Assembly (NCBI RefSeq): GCF_000972385.1
Contig: NZ_JXTE01000006.1
Location: 1-64,000 of the forward strand
Source of the DNA: Streptomyces sp. WM6386
GTDB taxonomy: Bacteria; Actinomycetota; Actinomycetes; Streptomycetales; Streptomycetaceae
Direction of reading: 5' to 3'
DNA: 64,000 nt
Shown: piece by piece, positions 7,896 to 14,712 of the stretch
How the letters are laid out: every line of letters begins with the position of its first letter
Position numbering within the stretch: position 1 is the stretch's first letter
Made by a program: the position numbers and the translations under genes
Notes under the pieces: model-generated
Seen by the model: the letters and a program-made list of their open reading frames with translations, nothing else
What the model was told of the DNA's origin: nothing
Database searches by the model: none

Positions 7896-8641
7896 GGCTT
7901 CTCGGTGAGCCACAGACGGTTTCCGTTCACTTCCCCGGCGGACTTCTCCCAGACGTCGGCGATGGCCCCCGCGAGGTCCTTGACGTCCGTGAAGCCCGCG
8001 AACTTCGCGTTGGGGCGCTCGGCGCGCATCGCGTCGTGCACCAACGCCTTCACCACCAGGATGGTGGCGGCCGAGGTGAGCTCCTCACCGGCCCCCGCCT
8101 TGCGGAAGAAGTCGGCCATGGCGAGCGTCCAGGCCTCGGCGGCCGCCTTGGCGGCGGCGTAGGCGGCGTTGCCCGCGGAGGGCTTGGTCGCGCCCGCGGC
8201 GCTGATCAGGACGTAGCGGCCGCGGTCGCTGCGCTGGAGCGCCTCGGAGAAGGCCAGGGAGGTGTGCTGCACGGTGCGGATGAGCAGCAGCTCCAGGAAG
8301 TCCCAGTCGTCCAGGCTCGTCTTGATGAAGGTCTCGCTGCCGCGCCAGCCACCGACGAGGTGGACCACGCCGTCGACGCCGCCGAAGTCCTTCTCGATAC
8401 GCGTGGCCCAGTCACGGGTGGACTCCAGGTCCAGCAGGTCGACCGGCTCACCGGTGACCGTGGCGCCACCGGCGCTGTAACGGGCCGCGTCCACGGCCTC
8501 CGCGAGGCGCTCGGGGTCGTTGTCGGCGCCGACGACCGTCGCCCCGGCCTCGGCCAGGCGCAGCAGTGTCGCGCGGCCCGCGGGACCGCCCGCGCCGGCC
8601 ACCGCGATCACCGCACCGCTGAGAGCTCCGTTCCCCGCCAT
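7892..8641 (-). CDS. Short-chain dehydrogenase/reductase
   Basis: 249 residues. The NAD(P) loop is AGAGGPAGRATLLRLAE (variant GxGGxxG at about residues 14-21), followed by the acidic residue of GADNDPERL, which favours NAD over NADP. The catalytic Ser is in YVLISAAGATK and the YxxxK pair in AAYAAAKAAAE. The ATG at 8641 has AGGAGG eight bases upstream. It lies between DUF6421 (50 nt upstream) and the PLP enzyme (4-nt overlap downstream) and so belongs to one operon. The substrate is unknown. Confidence 0.88.
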   Translation of the reverse strand: MAGNGALSGAVIAVAGAGGPAGRATLLRLAEAGATVVGADNDPERLAEAVDAARYSAGGATVTGEPVDLLDLESTRDWATRIEKDFGGVDGVVHLVGGWRGSETFIKTSLDDWDFLELLLIRTVQHTSLAFSEALQRSDRGRYVLISAAGATKPSAGNAAYAAAKAAAEAWTLAMADFFRKAGAGEELTSAATILVVKALVHDAMRAERPNAKFAGFTDVKDLAGAIADVWEKSAGEVNGNRLWLTEKP

Positions 8642-8691
8642 GTTCTTCGCCTCCTGAGCTTGCTGTGCAGTGTTCTCGGTGCCGCGAACGC

Positions 8692-10089
8692 TCACGCGGC
8701 GATCCGCTCGGCGCTCTCCGCGGTAATGCCCCGGGTCGAGGCGATCACCGTCTTCAATTTCTTGGAGAGGGCCTCATAGAACATGCTCAGCGGAAACTCG
8801 TCCGGAAGCACGTCATCGACGAGCTTTCGCGGCGGCTGGGTCAGGTCCAGGGCGTCGGGGCCCTTGGCCCAGCGGGAGCCGGGGTGCGGGGCGAGGTACT
8901 GCGACACCAGGCCGTAGGCGGCGAACCAGTGGACGAGCTTGGGACGGTCGATGCCCGCCCGGTAGAGGTCCTCGATCTCGGCGCACAGCTGGTTGGTGAC
9001 CTGCGGGGCGCGCTGCCAGTCGATGTGCAGCTGGTTGTCGGTCCAGCGGACGACGTCGTGCTTGTGCAGGTAGGCGAAGAGCAGCTGGCCGCCGAGGCCG
9101 TCGTAGTTGCGGACGCGCTCGCCGGTGACCGGGAAGCGGAACATGCGGTCGAAGAGCACCGCGAACTGCACGTCTCGGGCCTGCGAGACGCCTTCCGCCT
9201 CCAGCTTCACGGCCTCCTTGAAGGCGGTGAGGTCGCAGCGCAGCTCTTCGAGGCCGTACATCCAGAACGGCTGGCGCTGCTTGATCATGAAGGGGTCGAA
9301 GGGCAGGTCGCCGTGGCTGTGGGTGCGGTCGTGGACCATGTCCCACAGGACGAAGGCCTCCTCGCAGCGCGTCTGGTCGTGGACCATCGCGGCGACGTCC
9401 TCGGGCAGCTCCAGGCCCAGGATGCCGACTGCGGCGTCGGTCACCCGGCGGAAGCGGGCGGCCTCGCGGTCGCAGAAGATGCCACCCCAGGAGAATCGTT
9501 CCGGCGCCTCGCGCACGGCGATGGTCTCCGGGAAGAGGACGGCCGAGTTGGTGTCGTAGCCGGCCGTGAAGTCCTCGAACTTGATGCCGCAGAACAGCGG
9601 GTTGTCGTAGCGCGTGCGCTCCAGCTCGGCCAGCCACTCGGGCCAGACCATGCGCAGCACGACCGCTTCGAGATTGCGGTCGGGGTTGCCGTTCTGGGTG
9701 TACATCGGGAAGACGACCAGGTGCTGGAGACCGTCCGCGCGCCCCTTGGCGGGCTGGAAGGCCAGCAGCGAGTCGAGGAAGTCGGGCACCTCGAAGCCAC
9801 CGTCGGCCCAGCGCTTCAGGTCCTTCACCAGGGCCTCGTGGTAGGCCCTGTCGTGCGGGAGCAGCGGGGACAGCTCCTCGACGGCGTCGGCGACCTGCCG
9901 CAGGACAGCCTCGGCGTCCGCGCGCGCCGGGGCGCCCTCGGCGGTGAAGTCGATCGACCCGTCCTTGGTCTGCCAGGGCCGGATCCGCTCCACGGCATCC
10001 TTGAGCACGGGCCAGGCCGGGTGCTCCACCACCCTGGTCACGGGAGGAGCCTGCTCCCCCGTCGCCGCCTGCACAAGAATTTCCGTCAT
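8692..10089 (-). CDS. DUF6421 family protein
   Basis: 465 residues, matching a conserved actinobacterial family of unknown function that I know as DUF6421 (name from memory). There is no signal peptide or membrane segment. The most striking segment is about two thirds along: FVLWDMVHDRTHSHGDLPF, where His-Asp-x-Thr-His plus a further His and nearby Glu residues look like a metal site. A second His-rich stretch is FAYLHKHDVVRW. The ATG at 10089 is preceded by GGAGG. It is first in an operon with an SDR and a PLP lyase, which suggests an enzyme making or modifying a small molecule. No function is assigned. Confidence 0.8.
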   Translation of the reverse strand: MTEILVQAATGEQAPPVTRVVEHPAWPVLKDAVERIRPWQTKDGSIDFTAEGAPARADAEAVLRQVADAVEELSPLLPHDRAYHEALVKDLKRWADGGFEVPDFLDSLLAFQPAKGRADGLQHLVVFPMYTQNGNPDRNLEAVVLRMVWPEWLAELERTRYDNPLFCGIKFEDFTAGYDTNSAVLFPETIAVREAPERFSWGGIFCDREAARFRRVTDAAVGILGLELPEDVAAMVHDQTRCEEAFVLWDMVHDRTHSHGDLPFDPFMIKQRQPFWMYGLEELRCDLTAFKEAVKLEAEGVSQARDVQFAVLFDRMFRFPVTGERVRNYDGLGGQLLFAYLHKHDVVRWTDNQLHIDWQRAPQVTNQLCAEIEDLYRAGIDRPKLVHWFAAYGLVSQYLAPHPGSRWAKGPDALDLTQPPRKLVDDVLPDEFPLSMFYEALSKKLKTVIASTRGITAESAERIAA

Positions 10090-10124
10090 GTCCCATCCTC
10101 CACGGGAGAACCTCACGTCAGGAC

Positions 10125-10154
10125 ACCGTATGCATAGGGGCTTCCTTCCAGCAA
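10125..10154 (-). promoter_or_regulatory. Possible promoter of the DUF6421 operon
   Basis: Minus-strand TTGCTG (10149-10154), 18-nt spacer and TACGGT (10125-10130) place transcription start about 30 nt before the DUF6421 ATG. The spacer contains TATGCATA, a palindromic octamer that recurs, as TATGCATAG, at 6804-6812 beside the transglutaminase promoter. Confidence 0.45.
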
Positions 10155-10470
10155 GTGCAGACTCGGGAAATCGTCCTGCGAGCCCGCATGGTCACGAAAC
10201 TTTTTCCTGCCGGATGCCATGAGGGCCACTCAGGTGGGTAGACGTGAATGTCTCGGCATACCTGCGTGGTCAATGTCCGCAGGACTCGCCCACCCCAGGG
10301 TGACCACCCGGAGCCGTACCGGGCAGGTCCGCCCCTCGTGTCACCCCGATCCCCCGTGTACGCGCGGGTACATCACCGGCCGGGCGCACTAGGCTGCGGA
10401 TCTGCCCGCGCGATCGTCCGCTCCGGTCCGCGCGGACGCCGAGCCGCCGTCGACGGAAGCGAGTTGTACC
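10155..10470. other. Divergent intergenic region, no gene seen
   Basis: Together with the DUF6421 leader this is about 380 nt without a convincing gene, between divergent DUF6421 and GDPD genes. A rightward -10 box TAGGCT is present at 10390-10395, giving the GDPD gene a leader of about 70 nt. A 23-codon minus-strand frame (10124-10190 area) rich in Arg and Cys exists but has no strong support. Confidence 0.5.
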
Positions 10471-11154
10471 TTGAACTTCCTTACCATCGGTCATCGCGGG
10501 GTCATGGGTCTCGAACCCGAGAACACCCTCCGTTCCTTCGTGGCCGCCCAGCAGGCCGGCCTCGACGTCATCGAACTCGACCTGCACCTGAGCAAGGACG
10601 GTGCCCTGGTCGTCATGCACGACACGGACGTGGACCGCACGACCGACGGGACCGGTCCGATCGCCGAGAAGACCCTCGCCGAACTACGCGCCCTGGACGC
10701 GGGCCGCGGTGAGCGCGTGCCCGTCTTCGAGGAGGTCCTGGACGCGGTGCGGTCGCCGCTCCAGGCCGAGATCAAGGACATGCAGGCGGCCCGGGCACTG
10801 GCCGAGGTCATGCTCAGGCGGGATCTGGTCGCCCGGGTGGAGGTGTCCTCGTTCCATGACGAGGCGATCGCCGAGATCTCCCGCCTGGTGCCGGGCGTAC
10901 GGACCGCGCTGATCGCCAGCCGGTACGGCACCGACATCGTGGACCGCGCCGTCGAGGCCGGTGCCGCGACCGTCTGTCTGAACATCCGCCGGATCACGCT
11001 GGAGGTCGTGGAGGCCGCCCGCAAGGCGGATCTCAGGATCATCGGCTGGGTGGTGAACACACAGGACCATCTGCGGCTCGTACGGGCCCTGCAGCTGGAC
11101 GGCGCGACCACCGACTACCCGGAGATCAAACGCACCGCCCGCTTCACCGCATAG
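10471..11154 (+). CDS. Glycerophosphodiester phosphodiesterase
   Basis: 227 residues, cytoplasmic. GDPD enzymes hydrolyse deacylated phospholipids to glycerol-3-phosphate and an alcohol. The catalytic signature is at the N-terminus: IGHRGVMGLEPENTLRSF (HR...PENT), followed by DVIELDLHLSKDGALVVMHD, which supplies the metal-binding Glu-x-Asp and the second His. The C-terminal GWVVNTQDHLRL is the usual TIM-barrel end. A TTG start at 10471 is needed to keep the first strand; its ribosome site is weak (GGAAG, 12 nt). The gene is monocistronic. Confidence 0.9.
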   Translation: MNFLTIGHRGVMGLEPENTLRSFVAAQQAGLDVIELDLHLSKDGALVVMHDTDVDRTTDGTGPIAEKTLAELRALDAGRGERVPVFEEVLDAVRSPLQAEIKDMQAARALAEVMLRRDLVARVEVSSFHDEAIAEISRLVPGVRTALIASRYGTDIVDRAVEAGAATVCLNIRRITLEVVEAARKADLRIIGWVVNTQDHLRLVRALQLDGATTDYPEIKRTARFTA

Positions 11155-11169
11155 CCCCCTGCATGAACG

Positions 11170-11700
11170 TCACACCAGCGGCTTGACCAGCAGCTCGAAC
11201 TGAAGATCGTCGCGCTGCGGAACACCGAAGCGCTCGTCGCCGTACGGGAACGGGGTCATCCGGCCCGTACGGCGGTAGCCGCGGCGCTCGTACCAGGCGA
11301 TCAGGTCGTCACGTACGGAGATCACCGTCATCTGCATCTCCGTCGCGCCCCACTCCTCGCGGACCCGGCGCTCGGCCTCGGCGATGATCACCTTGCCGAG
11401 GCCGCCGCCCTGGAGCTTCGGGCTGACCGCGAACATCCCGAAGTAGGCGTGGGCCCCCCGGTGTTCGAGCTGGCAGCAGGCGACGACCTCGCCGTCGCGC
11501 TCGACGGCGAGCAGCCGGCTCTCGGGCGACTTGATGACCTCGAGAACGCCCTCGGGGTCGGTCCGCTGCCCCTCGAGGATGTCCGCCTCGGTGGTCCACC
11601 CCGTCCGGCTGGAGTCCCCGCGGTACGCCGACTCGATCAGCGCGACCAGGGCGTCCACATCGGTGTCGATGGCATCGCGGAAAGTGAGTCCAGCGGTCAT
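11170..11700 (-). CDS. GNAT family N-acetyltransferase
   Basis: 176 residues. GNAT enzymes move an acetyl group from acetyl-CoA to an amine. Motif A with the pyrophosphate loop is clear: FAVSPKLQGGGLGKVIIAEA (Q-x-x-G-x-G/A form, about residues 98-117). The C-terminal strand DLIAWYERRGYRRTGRM fits the family end. The ATG at 11700 is used because it fits family length. It is divergent from the VOC gene at 11770; the 69-bp gap holds both promoters. The acceptor substrate cannot be told. Confidence 0.88.
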   Translation of the reverse strand: MTAGLTFRDAIDTDVDALVALIESAYRGDSSRTGWTTEADILEGQRTDPEGVLEVIKSPESRLLAVERDGEVVACCQLEHRGAHAYFGMFAVSPKLQGGGLGKVIIAEAERRVREEWGATEMQMTVISVRDDLIAWYERRGYRRTGRMTPFPYGDERFGVPQRDDLQFELLVKPLV

Positions 11701-11769
11701 CAGGCGTATCTCCGCTCTCGGGCACGGCAGGGCACGGACGAGCGTAGCGCTCCCACTAGGCTCCGCTGC

Positions 11770-12162
11770 ATGGTGCATGTACTGAGCGGCCGAACCCTCC
11801 TCCACCCCACCGACCCCGAGCGTTCCCGGGTCTTCTACGGCGAGCAGCTCGGCCTGGGCGTCTACCGCGAGTTCGGCACGGGGCCCGAGCGCGGCACCGT
11901 CTACTTCCTCGGCGGAGGCTTCCTGGAGCTCTCGGGACGCTCCGAGGCACCCCCGTCCCCGGCCGTGCGGCTGTGGATGCAGGTCGCGGATGTGTCAGCC
12001 GCACACGAGGAGCTGGTGGCGAAGGGCGTCGAGATCGTACGGCCGCCGCTGAAGGAGCCCTGGGGGCTGATCGAGATGTGGATCGCCGATCCGGACGGCT
12101 GCAAGATCGTCCTCGTCGAGGTACCCGAGGACCACCCGATCCGCTTCCGCCCAGGCATCTGA
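11770..12162 (+). CDS. VOC (glyoxalase/bleomycin-resistance fold) protein
   Basis: 130 residues, a single vicinal-oxygen-chelate domain with paired beta-alpha-beta-beta-beta units. The first unit includes LHPTDPERSRVFYGEQLGL and the second VRLWMQVADVSAAHEELVAKG, ending with MWIADPDGCKIVLVEVPED, the usual metal-ligand or ligand-binding Glu region. The substrate is not predictable. The start ATG follows the -10 box TAGGCT (11757-11762) by 7 nt and lacks a ribosome site, so the mRNA is probably leaderless. Confidence 0.87.
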   Translation: MVHVLSGRTLLHPTDPERSRVFYGEQLGLGVYREFGTGPERGTVYFLGGGFLELSGRSEAPPSPAVRLWMQVADVSAAHEELVAKGVEIVRPPLKEPWGLIEMWIADPDGCKIVLVEVPEDHPIRFRPGI

Positions 12163-12353
12163 CGACCGCCGCGGAGAGAGCGGCCCGGTGGGTCGGGCCG
12201 TGACGTGACGGTGTGGATCCGGACCCTCGTCCAGGCCCGGTGTTCCCAGCCTCGGCCGGTGCGGGCCGGAGCGCGACGTCGGATGGCAGCGGCGGTCGAG
12301 CGGGGCTAGCGTGCCAAAGGGGACGCCCGCGTCGGCAGGAAGGCCGTGACGCC

Positions 12354-13118
12354 ATGAAACTCGACAAGCCGGTGGCCGGTGGACCCTGCTGGGCCGAGGT
12401 GGGAACCCCGGATCTGGAGGCCGGCCGGAGCTTCTACGGCGAGCTCTTCGGCTGGCGGACGGAGACCGACTCCCGCGCGGAGCTGGGCGGCTACACGATC
12501 GCGTACGTGGGTCATCTCCCCGTCGCCGCGCTCGTGCCGCTGGGCGAGGAGCCGCAGCCGGTCACGTGGTTCGTGACGTTCGCCGTGACGGACGTCGACG
12601 CCACGGTGGAGAAGATCAAGTCGGCTGGTGGCGCTGTGGTGTTCGAGCCCGGGGACGTTCCCGGTATGGGGCGCTTCGCCTCCGTCGCCGATCCCCAGGG
12701 TGCCGGTTTCCATGTGTGGCAGGCGGAGGGCTTCGAAGGGGCGGGGCTGGTCAACGAACCGGGCTCGCTGGGCTGGGTGGAGCTGATGAGCAGGCAGCCC
12801 GAGCGGTCGGTGGACTTTTACACCACGGTGTTCGGTTGGAGTGTCAACGCCTCGGAGCACTACACACAGTGGGGCCTCGACGGCGCCGACTTCGGCGGCA
12901 TGGTGACGATGGACGACAAGTTCCCGCCCGAGGTGCCGCCGCACTGGCTGCCGTACTTCGCGGTGGCGGACGTGGACGCGAGCGCCGCCACGGCGACGGA
13001 GGCGGGCGGCACGGTCCTGATGGAGCCCACGACGGTGCCCGACAGTCTGCGCATCGCCGTGCTGCGGGATCCCCAAGGGGCGATGTTCGGGGTGTATCTG
13101 GCGGGTGCGGAGCGCTGA
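12354..13118 (+). CDS. Two-domain VOC family protein
   Basis: 254 residues with two glyoxalase-like domains, about residues 8-120 and 128-250. Each has the SFYGELFGW / DFYTTVFGW motif near its start and an FxVxDVDA(T/S) unit in the middle (FAVTDVDATVEKIK and FAVADVDASAAT). The second domain ends with AVLRDPQGAMFGVY. This is the common CFP-30/hydroxylase-like double VOC protein of Streptomyces; its natural substrate is unknown. The ATG at 12354 has AGGAAGG upstream. It follows the single-domain VOC gene by 191 nt on the same strand but probably has its own promoter. Confidence 0.88.
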   Translation: MKLDKPVAGGPCWAEVGTPDLEAGRSFYGELFGWRTETDSRAELGGYTIAYVGHLPVAALVPLGEEPQPVTWFVTFAVTDVDATVEKIKSAGGAVVFEPGDVPGMGRFASVADPQGAGFHVWQAEGFEGAGLVNEPGSLGWVELMSRQPERSVDFYTTVFGWSVNASEHYTQWGLDGADFGGMVTMDDKFPPEVPPHWLPYFAVADVDASAATATEAGGTVLMEPTTVPDSLRIAVLRDPQGAMFGVYLAGAER

Positions 13119-13148
13119 GAGCTGGGGGCGAATTCGGTGTCCCCGAAA

Positions 13149-13184
13149 CGCACTTGCGTTGAAGTGCGCTCCAGCTCATAGCGT
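13149..13184 (+). promoter_or_regulatory. Promoter with dyad operator before the aldo/keto reductase
   Basis: TTGCGT (13154-13159), a 19-nt spacer and TAGCGT (13179-13184). A perfect 7-bp inverted repeat (CGCACTT 13149-13155, AAGTGCG 13162-13168) overlaps the -35. A long 19-nt spacer with an overlapping dyad resembles MerR-activated promoters, though the dyad sits further upstream than usual, so a repressor is also possible. Confidence 0.55.
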
Positions 13185-13218
13185 CGGCCGCACGAACCGC
13201 CCGGAGGGGGAACTGATC

Positions 13219-14271
13219 GTGCGTTACACACTGTTCGGCAGGACCGGTCTGCGCGTGAGCGAGCTGGGCCTCGGCGCCATGGTGATGGGTGAGGACTCGG
13301 GCGCCGGCTCCGACAAGGAGACCAGCGCCAAGCTCCTCGACGCCTATGCCGACGCGGGTGGCAACTTCATCGACACGGCCGACATCTACTCGGGCGGCAG
13401 CTCGGAGCGGATCCTCGGCGAGCTGCTGGAGGGTCGGCGTGAGGAGTTCGTGCTGGCCAGCAAGTACACGTGCGGCACACGCGCGGGGGATGTCAACGCG
13501 GCCGGCAACCACCGCAAGAACCTGGTGCGGTCGGTGGAGGCGAGCCTGGAGCGGCTGCGCACCGACCGGCTCGACGTCCTGTGGGTGCACGCGCGGGACA
13601 ACTTCACCGCGGTCGAGGAGGTGATGCGGGCACTCGACGACCTCGTACGGACCGGCAAGGTGCTGTACATCGGTGTCTCGGACTGGCCCGCCTGGGAGAT
13701 CGCGCAGGCCAACACCATGGCAGAGCTGAGGGGTTGGACCGCGTTCGCGGGTTCGCAGCTGCGCTACAACCTGCTGGAGCGGACGCCGGAGCGTGAACTG
13801 CTGCCGCAGGCACGGGCGTTCGACCAGGCGGTGCTGGCGTGGGCGCCGCTGGCGGCCGGGAAGCTGACCGGTAAGTACCGGCGGGGCGAGTCGGGCCGGC
13901 TCGACTCCTGGGGCGGCAAGCCGAGCGCACAGGAGGAAGAGGTCGTCAGCGCAGTCCTGGAGATCGCCGAGCAGGGCGGCTGGAGCCCGGCCCAGGTGGC
14001 GCTGGCCTGGCTGCTCCAGCGACCCGGCAACATCGTTCCGATCATCGCGGCCACCAAGGAGCACCAGCTCGCCGACAACCTCGCCGGCGTCGACGTCCGC
14101 CTCGACGCCGACGCGGTCACCCGCCTGGACGAGGTGAGCGCGGTGACGCTGGGCTTCCCGCACGACTTCGTACGGGACCCGGACGTCGTCCGGACGATCT
14201 ACGGCGACCGCTGGGCGGACATCGACGACCGGCGCTCCGGGTACCGGCGTACGGCGACGGACGTGCTCTAG
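13219..14271 (+). CDS. Aldo/keto reductase
   Basis: 350 residues, a TIM-barrel NADPH-dependent oxidoreductase. The catalytic tetrad is visible: Asp in NFIDTADIYSGG (Tyr three residues on), Lys in VLASKYTCG and His in LDVLWVHARDN. The NADP phosphate-binding end is PIIAATKEHQLADNL. The GTG start at 13219 follows a strong GGAGGGGG site. The last codons (CTC TAG) overlap the lost stop of the decayed cupin gene on the other strand, the two TAGs sharing CTAG. The physiological substrate is unknown; members usually reduce sugars, quinones or aldehydes. Confidence 0.9.
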   Translation: MRYTLFGRTGLRVSELGLGAMVMGEDSGAGSDKETSAKLLDAYADAGGNFIDTADIYSGGSSERILGELLEGRREEFVLASKYTCGTRAGDVNAAGNHRKNLVRSVEASLERLRTDRLDVLWVHARDNFTAVEEVMRALDDLVRTGKVLYIGVSDWPAWEIAQANTMAELRGWTAFAGSQLRYNLLERTPERELLPQARAFDQAVLAWAPLAAGKLTGKYRRGESGRLDSWGGKPSAQEEEVVSAVLEIAEQGGWSPAQVALAWLLQRPGNIVPIIAATKEHQLADNLAGVDVRLDADAVTRLDEVSAVTLGFPHDFVRDPDVVRTIYGDRWADIDDRRSGYRRTATDVL

Positions 14272-14580
14272 TCGCTTCTGGTCGCTTCTGGTCGCTTCTG
14301 GTCGCTTCTGGTCCACGAAGTAGCTGTCGTGCCGGACGCGGAACCCCTCCAGTTCTTCGCCCCCGCGCCGCGTGTCCCCGCGACGCGCTCGAAGTACTCC
14401 TCGCGCGGGGAGCCCGGGGAGAAGAGCATGAGCATGGACATCGGCTCGTGGGTATGGGGTCGAACCGCCGGGCGAGGAGAGGTCCGCGGGGGTGTCGGCG
14501 GGGCGGAAGACGGCGTTCACCTCGCCCTTGTCTCCGTGGTAGCGGGGCTCCGGGTACGGGAGTTGTTCCGGGTAGGACAT
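14268..14580 (-). pseudogene. Decayed cupin-domain protein gene (internal deletion, frameshift)
   Basis: Reading from the ATG at 14580, which has a textbook AAGGAG site, gives a cupin N-terminus (YPEPRYHGDKGEVNAVFR...SSPGGST). The next family block, SMLMLFSPGSPREEYFERVAG, is in another frame, and the final block (RRGGEELEGFRVRHDSYFVD) returns to the first frame. Intact homologues known to me are about 160 residues with a central metal-binding cupin motif; that middle, some 80 residues, is missing. The native stop TAG at 14268-14270 is displaced by four copies of a 10-bp repeat. It is a pseudogene by internal deletion plus compensating indel. Confidence 0.75.
14271..14310. repeat. Four perfect tandem copies of a 10-bp unit
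   Basis: GTCGCTTCTG repeats four times without error, directly next to the stop codons of the aldo/keto reductase (+) and the former cupin gene (-). On the minus strand the unit adds QKRPEATRSD-type residues. The unit is not a multiple of three, so copy number sets whether the cupin stop is in frame (three copies would restore it). Confidence 0.95.
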
Positions 14581-14712
14581 GACTGCTCCTTCTGGCAGGT
14601 CTCCACCGGAAGGGTCGCTCGCGCCCCCGGACGGCGGCATCGGGGCTCCGGACGATCTCGGCGGATCCGGGAACGAGGGCCTCGGGCCTAGGACTGGTGC
14701 GGGAGGCGGTCG

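Noticed and set aside
10120..10192. 23-codon ORF with two Cys residues in the DUF6421 leader (minus strand)
   Set aside because: Considered as a leader peptide, but it overlaps the proposed promoter and has only a weak ribosome site.
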